A stretch of 64,000 nt of DNA from Klebsormidium nitens (lineage: Eukaryota > Streptophyta > Klebsormidiophyceae > Klebsormidiales > Klebsormidiaceae): the NCBI GenBank assembly GCA_000708835.1, contig DF236968.1:186001-250000 (forward strand), in the 5' to 3' direction. The position numbers were made by a program, and so were the translations under genes. Shown piece after piece: positions 10,716 through 23,300 of this stretch. Under the pieces are notes generated by a model that was given only the letters and a program-made list of their open reading frames with translations, was not told the origin of the DNA and did not search any database. The first letter of the stretch is position 1; every line of letters starts with the position of its first letter.

Positions 10716-13267
10716 TTAATCCTTTTGGCCAAGGTTGAGAAGGTCTGAGCGACCGCCTGCCATTCGTTCCGCATCAACGCCCCTTTCACCTAGTGAGACA
10801 ACAAAAGAAGGACAATGGTCATACTTCTAATGTTGTTACCTAGTCATAGTCAAGAGGGACGATCATACGTGCTGCTTTTGGTAGTCTGCTTCCGTGGGGA
10901 AGAGAAGTTGCAAGATTTCCAACCTTCTCGAGCTGCTTCCAGATCTGAACCAATCTGATCAAAATGAATACTGAACGAGACCACAGTAGTTCGATTTAAA
11001 GTCGAGCAGGATGGCTATACACTCACCTGTCCTGACTCGGATCACTTCGTATACGGGTGAAACTGCGAATTGAATGACCAGTTATCAGCGCTCAGATTCG
11101 CAACATCAAAATGTTATTAGAGAAACAAAGGAGACCATATGCCAGCAGAACGCGGGTTGGCTTGCTGATTCAGAGGTTGGAAGCTCATGGAGTGAACCCC
11201 AAGCAAAAGATGGACCATGGTGAAGAGACGTCTTCCTCTGGACGTTTAGCTTGACAACTTTGACCATCATTTTCTGTCAGCTTCAGATCACGCATACTAA
11301 TGCTGGTTGTGAGCGGGTTCCAACCAAGCTCCCAATCGATGCAGCGTTTGAGGCAGCCACAGCGGAAGTCAGACCCAGAGCACTCCGAGCTTCGCTTGTC
11401 AGTACCAGGCATATCCGCAGGCTGATGACTTGGCGGCCAGCACGCAGTACACGTTGCTAGTCTGATCCGGTTACACCTTTCCTCCAAACGTTTCCTGAGC
11501 AACTTTCCTACTTCAACAACCCAGCCAAAAGCTCGAAGTGAATCAAGAAAGAACGAGCCACTCACCAAAGATTTTCCCATCCCCAATTTCTTCCGTCTTT
11601 GCAGCATCTATGATTGTATCGATCACGGGGTCAACCTGCAATCAGGGCATGACACGACTCCTATCAAAGTTGTCCTTCAGAAGGCACGAGACAAGTCTTG
11701 TCAAATTGAGCCTTTGTTGAATGACACAATAGCAATGCTCAGCCCGCTTTTGCGGTGCTGACTTGAAGTCGTAATCAAAACGACTGGGTACAAGGGCAAC
11801 AAGTGACTCATGAATCTGAGCAGCATGCCATACCACCTTCAAAATGGACTTCCCTCCAATGTCAATGTTTGAAGACACTATCCGTCCTCCCATGGCATGA
11901 AGTCTAGCCCTCAGACATTACTGGCAGTGCCCACGCCCAGCACTGTAAGAACTTCTTTACACTTTTCAGAGTCTGCCTTTTAAGGACCATTTATTTGCAC
12001 ACGATCTGGAAGCTTACCTGATCCGCAACCACAACGATCTCAATCTTGGTTTTCTGAAGAAAAGCGGAGTCCAGGAACTCTGAGCCTGCAGTGTCATAGA
12101 CAAACGCAGTTTACTTGTGATACCACCCTTGCAAATAAGCCTTGATTGAGTCCTTTCATCAAGCGATGCGGTTTCTTCATTCGTTCCCTCAGGGGAAATT
12201 GCCTGATTGAACATAATCTGTCGGACTTGAAAACGAGATGCACTTTCCTTTGCACTGCAGCTGGACAGGATTGCCTACTTGAGGAGAGCCACATACTCTA
12301 TAGTAGCAAGAGCTGTTTATGAGTAGAGTGCTCATGCCGTACCTGCCTGACGCTCCAGTGATCCCCTCTGTGCGCCAAACCCCTTCACTTCCAAGACCGT
12401 CAGCCCCCGAATGCCCTCAGCCAGCAACGCCTGCCAAACAAGGATTACAACTATCTCATCACACCATACCCACGTCGCTGGACCATATCCTGAGTGTCGC
12501 TGGTTCTGTGGCAGTTTTAGGCCCCGCAATTGATTTCACTATGGTTTGTTGAGTTTTTTGTGATTGCAAATGTGCCTTTTTTTAAGGATTCTCATGGTGA
12601 CCACTACAAAGTAATGATGGTTATGCATCATGCTGTCTCACCATTGTGGAACTTTGATCCAATAATTGTACCTCACACCAGCCAACTTACCTCCGTCACA
12701 CCTTGCAGCCGCCACGAGCGAATGACTGCTTCAACTTTGTAGAATGGAGCCTTTGGGATGTGTTCTGCACCAGTAGAGGGGCAAAGTTTGTAGCAAGATG
12801 TGTGCTTTCATTGTGAGCAAGCTGCATCAATGATGTGGAATGAGGTCAGGCCATGTACTGAGGTTGACCCGGTGAAGATTGTTAGCAGGTCTAGCACCAC
12901 CACTCTGTCAATGCAGAGTTGCTTGAGTTCATTCTGAAAATGCAATGAGGCACAGATTGATTAACAATATACAGATGTTCATCATACATCTTTACAAAAG
13001 CAGATTACCAAGAGTGCTTTGCTTGGGAGCATTGTTTTCCCCGCTCTCCGCTCTGCAAATTAGCTGGCCCTTCTTGCTGGACTTTCTGGATCTCTGTAAG
13101 TGACGTGCCGGTGACAGAACCGGCAAGCCTCCCCACGGACTTCTCCTCAATTGAATTGCATTTGTTAGGGGCAAGACAGAGCCTCTGGGATCCACAGTCG
13201 GTCCATTAACGGCAGGTGAAAGTGTTCTCTCCAGCCCTTGTAATCTGCACAGAGTGGAAGTGGCCAT
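10716..13267 (-). CDS. GLB1: PII signal-transduction protein, plastid (7 exons)
   Basis: PII senses 2-oxoglutarate, ATP/ADP and energy state. In plants and algae it controls N-acetylglutamate kinase, hence arginine synthesis, in the plastid. Minus-strand exons read 13267-13009, 12764-12691, 12430-12343, 12085-12018, 11635-11566, 11062-11027 and 10789-10716. All are GT-AG, the phases agree, and the product is 222 residues. Residues 1-86 are Arg/Ser-rich and form a likely transit peptide. The core then follows: FYKVEAVIR (94-102), the T-loop region with GFGAQRG (128-134), EIVVVADQ, the PII signature EIGDGKIFVSP (179-189), RVRTGERG, and a short C-terminal tail that could form the Gln-sensing Q-loop of green-lineage PII. 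RSW replaces the RPW usual after this strand. The gene is easily missed because no exon exceeds 260 nt. Confidence 0.92.
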
Positions 13268-14375
13268 TTCAACGCTGACACTTCGACAAATCAGGACGAG
13301 GTCAGACAGATGAGGGGAGGCCCCAGCACCCTAGAGTTATCTTAGTCACCTTCTCGAAGCCCACCAGATTTTTAGAACCTACATTCCGCTGTTTCAGCCT
13401 CCAGTCCCAGCGGTATGCTTGTGCATTGCCATAATCATGCAAATCTGCGAGCTCTTTGCCCTGTCACTGTGCCTGCGCCATGGGGGCTCCTTCCTTGGAA
13501 GTGACTTCGACTGATGCGGCGACGTCTCCAACCTTGGGGCAGACTTCTACCACGGCGCTGCAGGAGGGCGTCCCCTCAAACCGGCTGGACTGGTCGCCGC
13601 CTGCAAGTTCAAGTGTGCAGCGGCGGCATGTCAAAGCTGCCAGAACTCTCTACCGTCGGATGAAAGGCTGCCAAACTTTGAACGATCAGATGAGGCCCTT
13701 TCAAACCAAAGTTCTCGAACCAACCAATCAACGCGGCTAGGTGAAGCCCCGAGCCTAGGTCGCACATGCAAGGATGCGTCAGCGCGCAACCATAGCATTT
13801 TGCGCAAATGCAGACGACTACCATAGATGAGCAATGCTGAATCTATGCGATTCTATGGTGTCTTTATCTTTGTGTCCATCTGTAAGGCGGTGTACTTAGT
13901 CATACAGACAAAACATTCTGCCGTCCAATCGGCCACAGGTAGCAAAGTCTGACAACGTCTACTAGGTGCCTTGGAGCAATTATAGGCCCAGAATGTCAAC
14001 CTATCTCGGCAGATTGCTTGCGGGTGGAAGAACAGATCCAATGTTGTGCCCCAGGTCCAAAGAGGATTGGAGACTCTTCAAAAATTCTGGCGTAAAGGGG
14101 CACTCAACCATTTGAAAGCATCATTTTGTGGACTAAGCTAGCGCTAACCCTAATCTTTGAAGAAGACCAGTTGCAGGCCGAATGATTTGAATGACCTTCC
14201 TGCATTACATTACAACACAACACAAGCAGACCTGACAAAGACCTAAGTCGGTTTTCTGCCCTTTGGCAGAACAGCAGTAAGGGAGATTGGCAACGGATTC
14301 CTCAGTACCCTGCCCAAACAGCCTCTGAGTAAGTTGAGCTGGCTAACCTATCTCTGGGTAGACTGTCCAATCAGC
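13268..14375. other. Divergent intergenic region PII / EF-hand gene
   Basis: 1.1 kb between two divergently transcribed starts, presumably containing both promoters. I see no coding exon and no clear TATA box at a convincing distance from either ATG. Confidence 0.5.
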
Positions 14376-17300
14376 ATGGCAGCTCCCCCGCTCTCGAGCT
14401 GCCTCGACCCCGGCCCCATCCTTCTACATGCTGGCTCGCCAACCAAGTCTAAAGCCAAGGGCATCCTCCCGAGCGTGGCAGCATTCACCGCAGCCAAAAG
14501 CAATGCTGATCAAGCGATTGCCAGCTCAGCAGGAGCTGTGGCGGGGTTTCCATTTGGCAAGACACGCCTCAAGAATTATGCCGAGAAGCTGCAGCTGCAG
14601 AAGATGCTGGTGGAGGCGCGGTATGAGAACGCTAGGGAGGCTCGAGCTCCCGAGACTGACGGGGAGGACAGGGTCCCACTGGCCAGCATCAACATTGATG
14701 GGAGTCTTTTTGGAGGTAGAGTGCAGTGTCGTCTTTTCTCCATATGAGCAACTAATGACCTCCAGCTGTGCTCAAACTTGGAATGCCGTGTTTATCCGAC
14801 CAAACTTGGTTCCTGTCTTATAGAAGGGGCAACGTTCGCTTTGTGCTACCAAGACCTTGACCACTGCATGGCTTTTGAGGAACCATTGATTCCAGCTCCA
14901 TTCTGTGCACTAACTATTTGAAACCACCACCAATTTCGATATTCTTGATGACACCTGATGCCTCCGGCGTCTCGATTTGAGATTCCCTCTTCACAGCCTG
15001 AAAAGATTCTCAGAGGAGATTCTAATTGGCCCACTAATCCCAGCACGCCGGCGTCAGAAAGTCGCCATTGCCCTCTTCCCCCACCACCTATGCTTACTTT
15101 TGTTGGAACTTCCACTGTATAATGGCCCCTCTTCTTTGGTACAGGCCGTCGTTCAGCGCCCCCATCAGCCCCTCCCCGCGCCTCCTCCCCCGGACCCCAG
15201 CCAAAGGCCCGAGCGGCCACCTCCCCCGAACCCAACCTGCGGCCCATCTCTGGACCCGGTTTCTACCCCTCCGCAAACCCCGCATCCTGCGGCCACCCTG
15301 GGGGGGCCTGGATGGGAGCTTATGACACCGCCGCCTCAGACCAGCTTCGGAAAGAACTAAATAGTGGGGGAAGCCGTTTTGGGATGGACTCTGTTGAGGA
15401 GGAAGACGATGGAGGGGGCGAGAGAAGGGACTTACCGGGAGAGTTCAGTGGGAGGGGGGAAGGGGATGAACGGTATCAAGAGGCGTTGGAGGAGTTGGAC
15501 GAACTGAGGCATGAAATCCAGCACATGGAGAGCACGCTCCAAGTCCTAAAGCCGGTGAGCAGCACCTTCATCTGATGATTTGACCTGGTGCTTTGATTGC
15601 GCACATGCTGGTGCTATTGTCTTTGAAGGGCATCTGCTGTTACGTGTCAAGGTATGGAAGGACCAGCAGAAACTAGCAGGACGTTAGCCGGGGATGTATC
15701 GGGTGGGATCGTTCATTGCAATCTTGTGCTTCAGCTGCGTCGCATCGTCGTTCTGGGAGCTTGGCAACCAATTGCCGGTCCTTTTGTCCTCTTCGCAAAG
15801 ACTGATTGGTGACATGTGAAAAGCGAACCTATGATGAGGCGACGGTTTGTCATCTGGCGCTTGCATCGATAGTCGTTTGAGCTGCGGGCTCTCTTAACGT
15901 CGGAATGGGCACGAGAGGGAGAAAAGGTGCCTTCTCAAGTGATGAGAACTCGAAAGAAGGCTCCGTTCTCTTAACCTTTACACCTTGGCTTATCCCACCG
16001 ATTTGACGATGTTGGGACCCTCCGTTTCCATTACGTACGTCCCATACGCAAAGAGTCGTCTGAGCACTAGTTTCTCAGTGGACTCGTACCTGACACTCCC
16101 CGTGTTTCCGCAGTCCAACCCCAACACTGCTGCCCGGTCCCCGGTGTCAAGAACCCCCTCCCGTGCCGCCAAGCTTCCCAACCCTCCTCCTTCCCCTCCG
16201 GCCAACCCCCTCGAAGCGAAGATCCGCCAATGGGAGCAAGAAGCATTCGGGCCGATCGTTCCTGTAACTCGGAGAGAAGCGATAGCGCTCGAACAGACGT
16301 TGGACGACATTCCTCAAAGCGCGAATATCGGACAAGAGATGCCATTCGGACAGGAAAGGTCGTACGAAATCCTGAACACTGCGATCGTGGACCGAGAACT
16401 AGAGCTGGTGGACATGGTCTTCCGGGAGGCGGCGCGGCAGGTGCGGGCCGCGTGCACTGAGCAGGGCCGGCTACTTGATAAGGTATGGTGATCTTTCATA
16501 GCCTATGCGAATCTGCCGATTATCATGTCATTCTTTCTAAGTAGACGCTTGAGTTCGACGTTGTCTTTTGGAAGGCGGCCGTCAGGTGCGGGCTGTGTCC
16601 GCCGCTGTCGGCTCCGCACTGGCTGCTCACGATAGCTGAAGGGTTCCTTATGTCGACTTTCATAAGCTTACAAATCAAGGGCTCGAGATGGCAGGGGTCT
16701 TTAAGGGTTCGATTCTAGGAGCCGAAGCCCAAACTTCGGACTTTCTCCTACTTCCGGACTCTAAATACACTGATCGAATGTACAAATACGATACTCCTCA
16801 CAATTCCATCTGTCAATCCCCCGCAGATTCGGCGGCGGTACAGCACCTTTATGCACGGACTCCGCGCCTTCTGCATGCGCGCGCAGGACGCGAGCGTGGA
16901 GGCACTGGAGCAGCTGGCGCGCGCGCGAGAGCGCGAGCACGCGGCCGCGACGCGCGCCGAGCGGCTGGAGCAGGCGCTGGGCCGCTCGAGGACGGAGGCG
17001 AAGGCGCTGGAAGAGCGGAATGCCGCACTGCAGAAGGTGGGCACCTGTCGGAGACGTGCGACGGTGGTCCTTGCAGATTTGACGATCTTCTTTCTATGTT
17101 TTTTCAGTTTCTCGTTCCGTTAAGCCTAATGCCTTTTCTAGGAGGAACAAGTGTCCGGTGATTATGAATGAGTTTGCAAGCAAGGGGACATACGGCCTTG
17201 CGAATTGCAAGGGGCGGCGGACGGTGCTGATTGACCCCGCTCCTAAATTGCGCTTTCAATCGGCGACAGATTGGCAGTCTCAGTCCTCAAATCTAGGGAT

Positions 17301-20300
17301 AGTATCGTTTCCCCACCCCCACTTCAAAGTTCGTGATGTCGAGGAGGGCCGACTGACGTGCACACGGCGATCCTGAATCTGTTGAGCTCAGGAATCTGTG
17401 CGAAAGGACGCTCATCAATGTCGGGAAGAATGGGCAGAGCAAAAGAATAGGAAAGTACTTGCAGGAGCTGCTGACGTCACAGAGGGAGGCGGAGGGCCAG
17501 CTGGTGTCGATGCAGGCGGCGGTGCTGACGTTGCAGCACGAGAACGGACACCTGGCGGACAAGGTGCAGACGGCGGACACCGACAAGGACGCTGCCGTCA
17601 GCACCCACGTGGCGTACCTGCAGGATGACATATGCGCGCTCATCGACGAGCGGGACGAACTGCAGGTGCGCGGCCGCGCGTGCGCACTTGGGGTTCAAAG
17701 GCTGGTTTTCTGCTCTGGTTTTGCATGCAGCGTTGGGGAAATTAACGAGTACGTTTGCGAAACGCGAAGGAGGACGTGAAGCGTCTGACTTGCTTTAGAG
17801 GTCAATCATCCCTTGTGATTGACATCTCTGAAGTTGAGAGTCTGAGGTTGAGGAGAGGGCAAAAGGCCTATTGCTGCGTTAACAATCTCACTCCGTTCGT
17901 AGCGCCATCATCCTCAGAAACCCTTGCGGATAATGCGATGCTTTCAACAACTGGAGCCCGAAAGGTAGTCAACCAGCGCTTTCGTACCCATCTCGTATGT
18001 TTGTGGAACTGTACTCTCTCCTTGTCTATTTCTAAAACCGGCTCAGAACGTACGGAAACTTTCGAGCACCAGTTTAATTCTGACCAACGTTCTTTTGCTT
18101 GACCACATCGCGCCGCCCTGAAACCCTACAACCCTGAAAATGCAAAACCCTGGGATCTTGTCTGCCTGTCTTAACGTCTTGTCGTGCATCCGCGCGCGCA
18201 GGAAAAGGTGGAGCGGCTTACCGCGCAGCTCGTTCGCTCCAAGTGGGGCGGCCTCGCACAGGCAGCCCCCACCTCCGCGGTCGCCACCGAAAACCAGGCG
18301 GTACAAACTGACCGGTACAAACCTCGCGGGGACCGGAATAGCGGGGACGAGGACGACGAGGATGGGCGGAACCGGAGCGGAACGGCGGACTCTGACGTCA
18401 TCCTAGGGCTGGATGACGCGGAGTCGCAGCGGCGGCGGCGGCGGCGGCGCGCGAAGAACGTGTCGAGCAACAAATACGGCTGCTTCTCCGGGATGCTCGA
18501 CACGGGTGCGTTGCGCTGACGGTGCATGACGGCACTTTGCGATGTCAGCGTCTGGTCCTTGTCCGGTCAAGACTTGGAAACGTTTGCTTCCCTTCAGAGT
18601 CTTCAGATTCTGAAATCTTTTGACTCCTGCGCAGGCAGTATGGGACACGTAGCCGAAGGACTGGCTGCTGAAGGTGATCCCGCAGATATACTTGGGAAAG
18701 CGCGCAAGCGACAGCTTCCAAGTGTCTCAAACCCCAAAACCCAAAACCCCAAATCCCAAACACCAAACCCCAAACCCTGATCCTAGACCCTGATTCCGAA
18801 ACCTACACTCTCTTTCCTAAGCTCCATTAACCCTCAAACTCCGAACCTGCGCAGACCGCATTGGGCGCGTGAAGCCCAAGGGGTGGTTGCTCAAGGTGAT
18901 CGCGCAGCTGTACCTGGAGAAGAGCGCGAGCGACAGCTTCGAGGCGCGCCAAGGCGAGGGCGCGCGGCCGCCGGAGCTGCACGAGTTCGTCTACGACTGG
19001 CACCTCAACCGATACGGCCTGCGCACGCTCGCGGAAGCGGTGAGGTGCACCAATTTCTGGGTGACGCGTGGCAGTAGGGAATCCAAAAGGGTGAAAGGCT
19101 TCTGTATTTTGTTGGATGCGAGAGTTCGTCCACGACTTGTACCTCACCCGCCGATGCGGCCTGCGCACGTTTGCGGAGGCGGTGAGGTGAAGCAATTTGT
19201 GGGTGACACGTGGCAGTAGGGTATCTAAAAGGATAAAACATTTGCAGCTTTTGGTGGATGCAAGAGTTCGTCTAGGACTGGCACAACAGACGATACAGCC
19301 TGCGCACGCTCGCGGAGGCGATGAGGTGGACCATTCTTTCGATGACACGTGGCAATTTGGAATGAAGATGATAAACCGATTTGCCGCTCTGGTTAGTTGC
19401 ACGAGTTCGTATACCATCGGCACGTTATCCGACACCGCCTGCGCGCTCTTGCTGAGGCGGTGAGGCGGACAGATTTTAAAGTGACACATGCCAATGAATG
19501 GACCTTGAAGAGACCTTGATATACAGCCCATGTTGGACGTTCACTAGAGCAATGACAGCGGCTCAGTAAGAACCATGGCGTTCCTTTTTGACACCCAAAG
19601 AAGCACAAGGGCGCGAAGCTTTTGGAAGGTCGGGACAAATTAGAAGATGGCGAGAAGTGATGGCAAGGTCGAATGGTCCTTAATCTCTAGCTTGCTTTCC
19701 TGGTATCTTGGCGTCTGTCACGGTTGTCGACCCAAGAGAAGGGAAGTCACCTCACCTGAGGTCAACCTTCAATCTTCGAAGCATCTTTTCCAACAAACTT
19801 GGGCAAAATTATAATAAGCCGAGAAAATGTGAGGTAGCCGCGCTGGGACAGGTAGGGTAATTTGCTGGATTACGGTGGGTAGAGGTGCGGAGCAGGTACC
19901 TTTTTGGGTTGGGCTTTAATGGTTGGTATGAGCTTATCTCTGACTTAGCTTATCATTGTCTCTCTTGAGTTTGTTTTCTTTTCTAACCCAGAAGATAGGA
20001 ATTTTCCGGAGTCCTTAATTGAGACTAAGTTCGACGTTCCTGCAGAACTTGCTGGACCTGATCGCGAGCGTCCGGCGGTACCAGGCGGACAACCTGAAGG
20101 CGCGCATGTTTGGACAGTTTTGCGGACTGGTCGGCGCGGAGCGGCGGCCGCTCGAGGCCTTCCAGTTCTACATGTGAGTGGAGTCGCTCTATTTCCAATT
20201 TTTATACCGTACCTGTATCTGGTTTTGTCACCTTCGACGCCTGATAATACATTACAAGACGTTTAAAACGTTCGGCAGACCTAACCTTACCTGCCAAAAA

Positions 20301-23300
20301 TTCCAGACGTATCGTACCTTGCCGCTCCTTGAATCCTGAGATCTTTGGCAGGGCGGAAAGTGATCCGTTTTTCCCGAAAGCAATACAGAAACGGTACGTC
20401 TTCCGTGAAAGAAGGGTCTACGATCTACTTTATTCGCCTAAATCTCCGTTTCTTTCTCTTTGAGCTTCGCAGTCGTTCCCTTGTCAAAATCGATGCCACG
20501 AACTCCTGGTCATAGTCATGCCTGAAGGAACTTGTTTGCCGCTTTTGGATGTCGAATGCAATTAGAATGTATCTATTTTCTCCGTTGAGTTCGACGCTTC
20601 CTCGCCTGCCAATTTCTATGCGGGTCTGGTTTGTTCCTTCGCTGCTTTGTTTCCTTGTCTAACCGCACACCCCAAATTGCGAAAGAGGGGCGGCCCGCTG
20701 TAAAACATCGGCGCAGCCCCACTCTGCCTGCTTTAACCCCTTACTGGTCTGCTGTCATCGTTCCCTTTGCTTGCTCACATAACGACCTCCTTTTCACACA
20801 TTCCTCTTACCCCTTCAGCCCTTATCGCATGTTCGACCTTCTCAAGCAGCTCAGGCTTGAAGAAACAGTAGGCATGATCGTAAACCTGTAGACGTTCTCC
20901 GTCTCTTCCCAGGCACTGCATGCAAGTCATGGCCCCCTCGGGCATCCTAGCGCTTTTCCCGGAAACAGATGACGGCACGTGCTGGATGAAACCCGTTAAG
21001 GCGCTCGAGGCGGTGAAGACGATATTTACGAACGCGGCCGCGCCGCTCCAACTACGTCAGTTCATCGTCAGCCGCATCGAGCCACTCATCGACCCCAAAA
21101 CGAAGTGAGGGGCTCAGGTTTTGCAGAACTTGTAACACCTTTGAAGGCTTGTTTACAGCATTTCAATCAGCTTTCAACTCAAACAAACGTTCAAACCCTC
21201 AGATGATGTCATCTGAGTCGCTTAAAGGCTTCATCGTCAGCCGCATCGAGCCGCTCATCCACCCCAGAACAAAGTGAGGGGGGTAGGGTTTGCAGAACCA
21301 CTCAACGTTTGTTGCTACTTTGACGTCTTGACTCAACGAAAGCCAATGAACTACTGAAGGTTACTTTGAGGTCTCAACTCAAGCAAACCCTCAAATCCCT
21401 AGACGATGTCATCTGAGTCGCTCAAAGTCTTGCGTATGCAGGACGTACGACGCTGACAGCATTCTGTCAGGGCCGCTGGATCAGTGCCAAAACGAGTAGC
21501 TCTCAACCCCGCCGATTTTCATTGGACCTTTGAGTGCTAGTTCCAGGTCCTAACACCATCAAACCTCTGACTGACGTCATCCTGGTGTTAAAGAACGCCA
21601 TGCAACTTCCTCTACTCTAGGACCTACGACGCGGACGGCGTTTGGATACCGCTGCTCCCTAAGCTTTTGCGTCTCGGGACTTGTAACCCCTACCCCTACA
21701 TCCTATCACCCTAAACCCTGAATCCTAAATCTTAAAGCCTAAATCCCCGAACCCAAACCCCAAACCCTGCTCCGCAGGACGTACGACGCGGACAGCATTC
21801 TGATGGCTTTGCTGGAGGAGTGGCAGCGGCAGTATTCGCTGAGCAGAGGTCCCGAATCCCGAGGCTTACGGAACTTGAAAACCTAGAGCCTTCTAACTGA
21901 CTTCGTAAACCAGTAAACCCTGAACATGCAACCTCAAAATTCCTTTTTCCCAGGACGTACGACGCGGACGGCATTCTGATGGCGCTGCTGGACGAGTGGC
22001 AGCGGCGGTATGAGCGCAACGAGGCGCACCTGCGCGCGCTGTTCCGCGCGGGGGACATCAACCATGACGGCGTCATGACGTTCGACGAGTGGAAGGAGGT
22101 CATCAAGCACGCCAATGACGACATGACGGAGCGCGAGGTGGGGCTACACTTGCTACAGGTCTCTTCTTTCCAGTGTTTTGAGACCTGTCGATGGTATCGG
22201 ACGAGGGAGTGTTCCCTACTATTCGGGGATGAGTGTTATCTGTCCCAGGGGATGTAGCCCGCATCTTCACAGGCATGTCTAGTTCGATGAGCCCCTCTCC
22301 GAGACAGCGCCCAAATCGTTACGCTTTTCGCGCGTTGGGTCAGCCCCTTTGCTACCATCTCGCCCCCTTTTCATTGTGTCAGGTTATCGGAATTGGATGC
22401 GATAGCTTGCCGTCTGAGCGTAATGTTTTGCTTCCATTGCCAGTTGAGTATCGCACGTTCCCTGTGATGCTTTATTTGTGTCAAGCTTCTTTCGATTTTG
22501 TCCATTTTAACCAATTCGCTTTCCGTCTGGGTTATTTCATTCTGCTTTGGACTTCCTGGAAGTATCGCATCTTGCCTGCGATGCTTCCAATATTTTAACC
22601 GTTACGATAGCACCTCAATGCAGAACGCCGACGGCGGAAGGAAGGAGCGATTAGTATCGGCTTCGCAAGCCCAATTTCTTCTCGGGTCAACGCTTGCATC
22701 CCTCTACTCTTGGATTGCTCCGAGGATCTTCGAACCCGTCCAGCCTTCTTAAAAGATCACGGTGGATCCAGAGTCACGCGGGAGAAAAGGTTCCCGGCCT
22801 GCAGGATCGAACCCCCTTTGAATGCACAAGTAGTCTTACAACGCCTTGCACTCATCCGGTTTGGTGCGACACCGCCATTAGCTATAGAGGTGCTAAGGAA
22901 CGTCCAACTACACATCATCCTGTTCTTGGGGTTCTCGACTCCTTTTGGTCGCCTTTGTGCCATCCCCTTGAAAAACCCAAGTGTTTCGGAGAGAGCTTTA
23001 AACTCCCGACTCCGCGACAGAAACTTGGACATCCAATACCCATTCCTTTCCTCTCTGAGGGTCTGGATTCAACCTTTTTCGATTCCCCAGATCGCGCAAA
23101 TGTTCTGTGAGGCCCTCCAGACCTCCGACTCCGCGAGCGGCGAGAGCATCTCTATACTTGCAAAAATCAACACTTTATTGCCTTGTCCGGGGGTCTCAAC
23201 CCGCTCGTATTTCCACCCCCCCAGATCGCCCAGATGTTCCGCGAGGCGCTGCAAACCTCCGCCTCTGCAAGCGGCGAGAGCATCTCTATACTTTGGACAA

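Noticed and set aside
10850-10944. Alternative last exon of the PII gene
   Set aside because: It keeps phase but lacks the conserved ERG after RTG. The exon at 10716-10789 restores RTGERG and a normal C-terminus.
22790-22880. tRNA gene on the minus strand
   Set aside because: A B-box-like GGTTCGATCC is present, but the T-arm does not pair and no acceptor stem or anticodon arm can be drawn.
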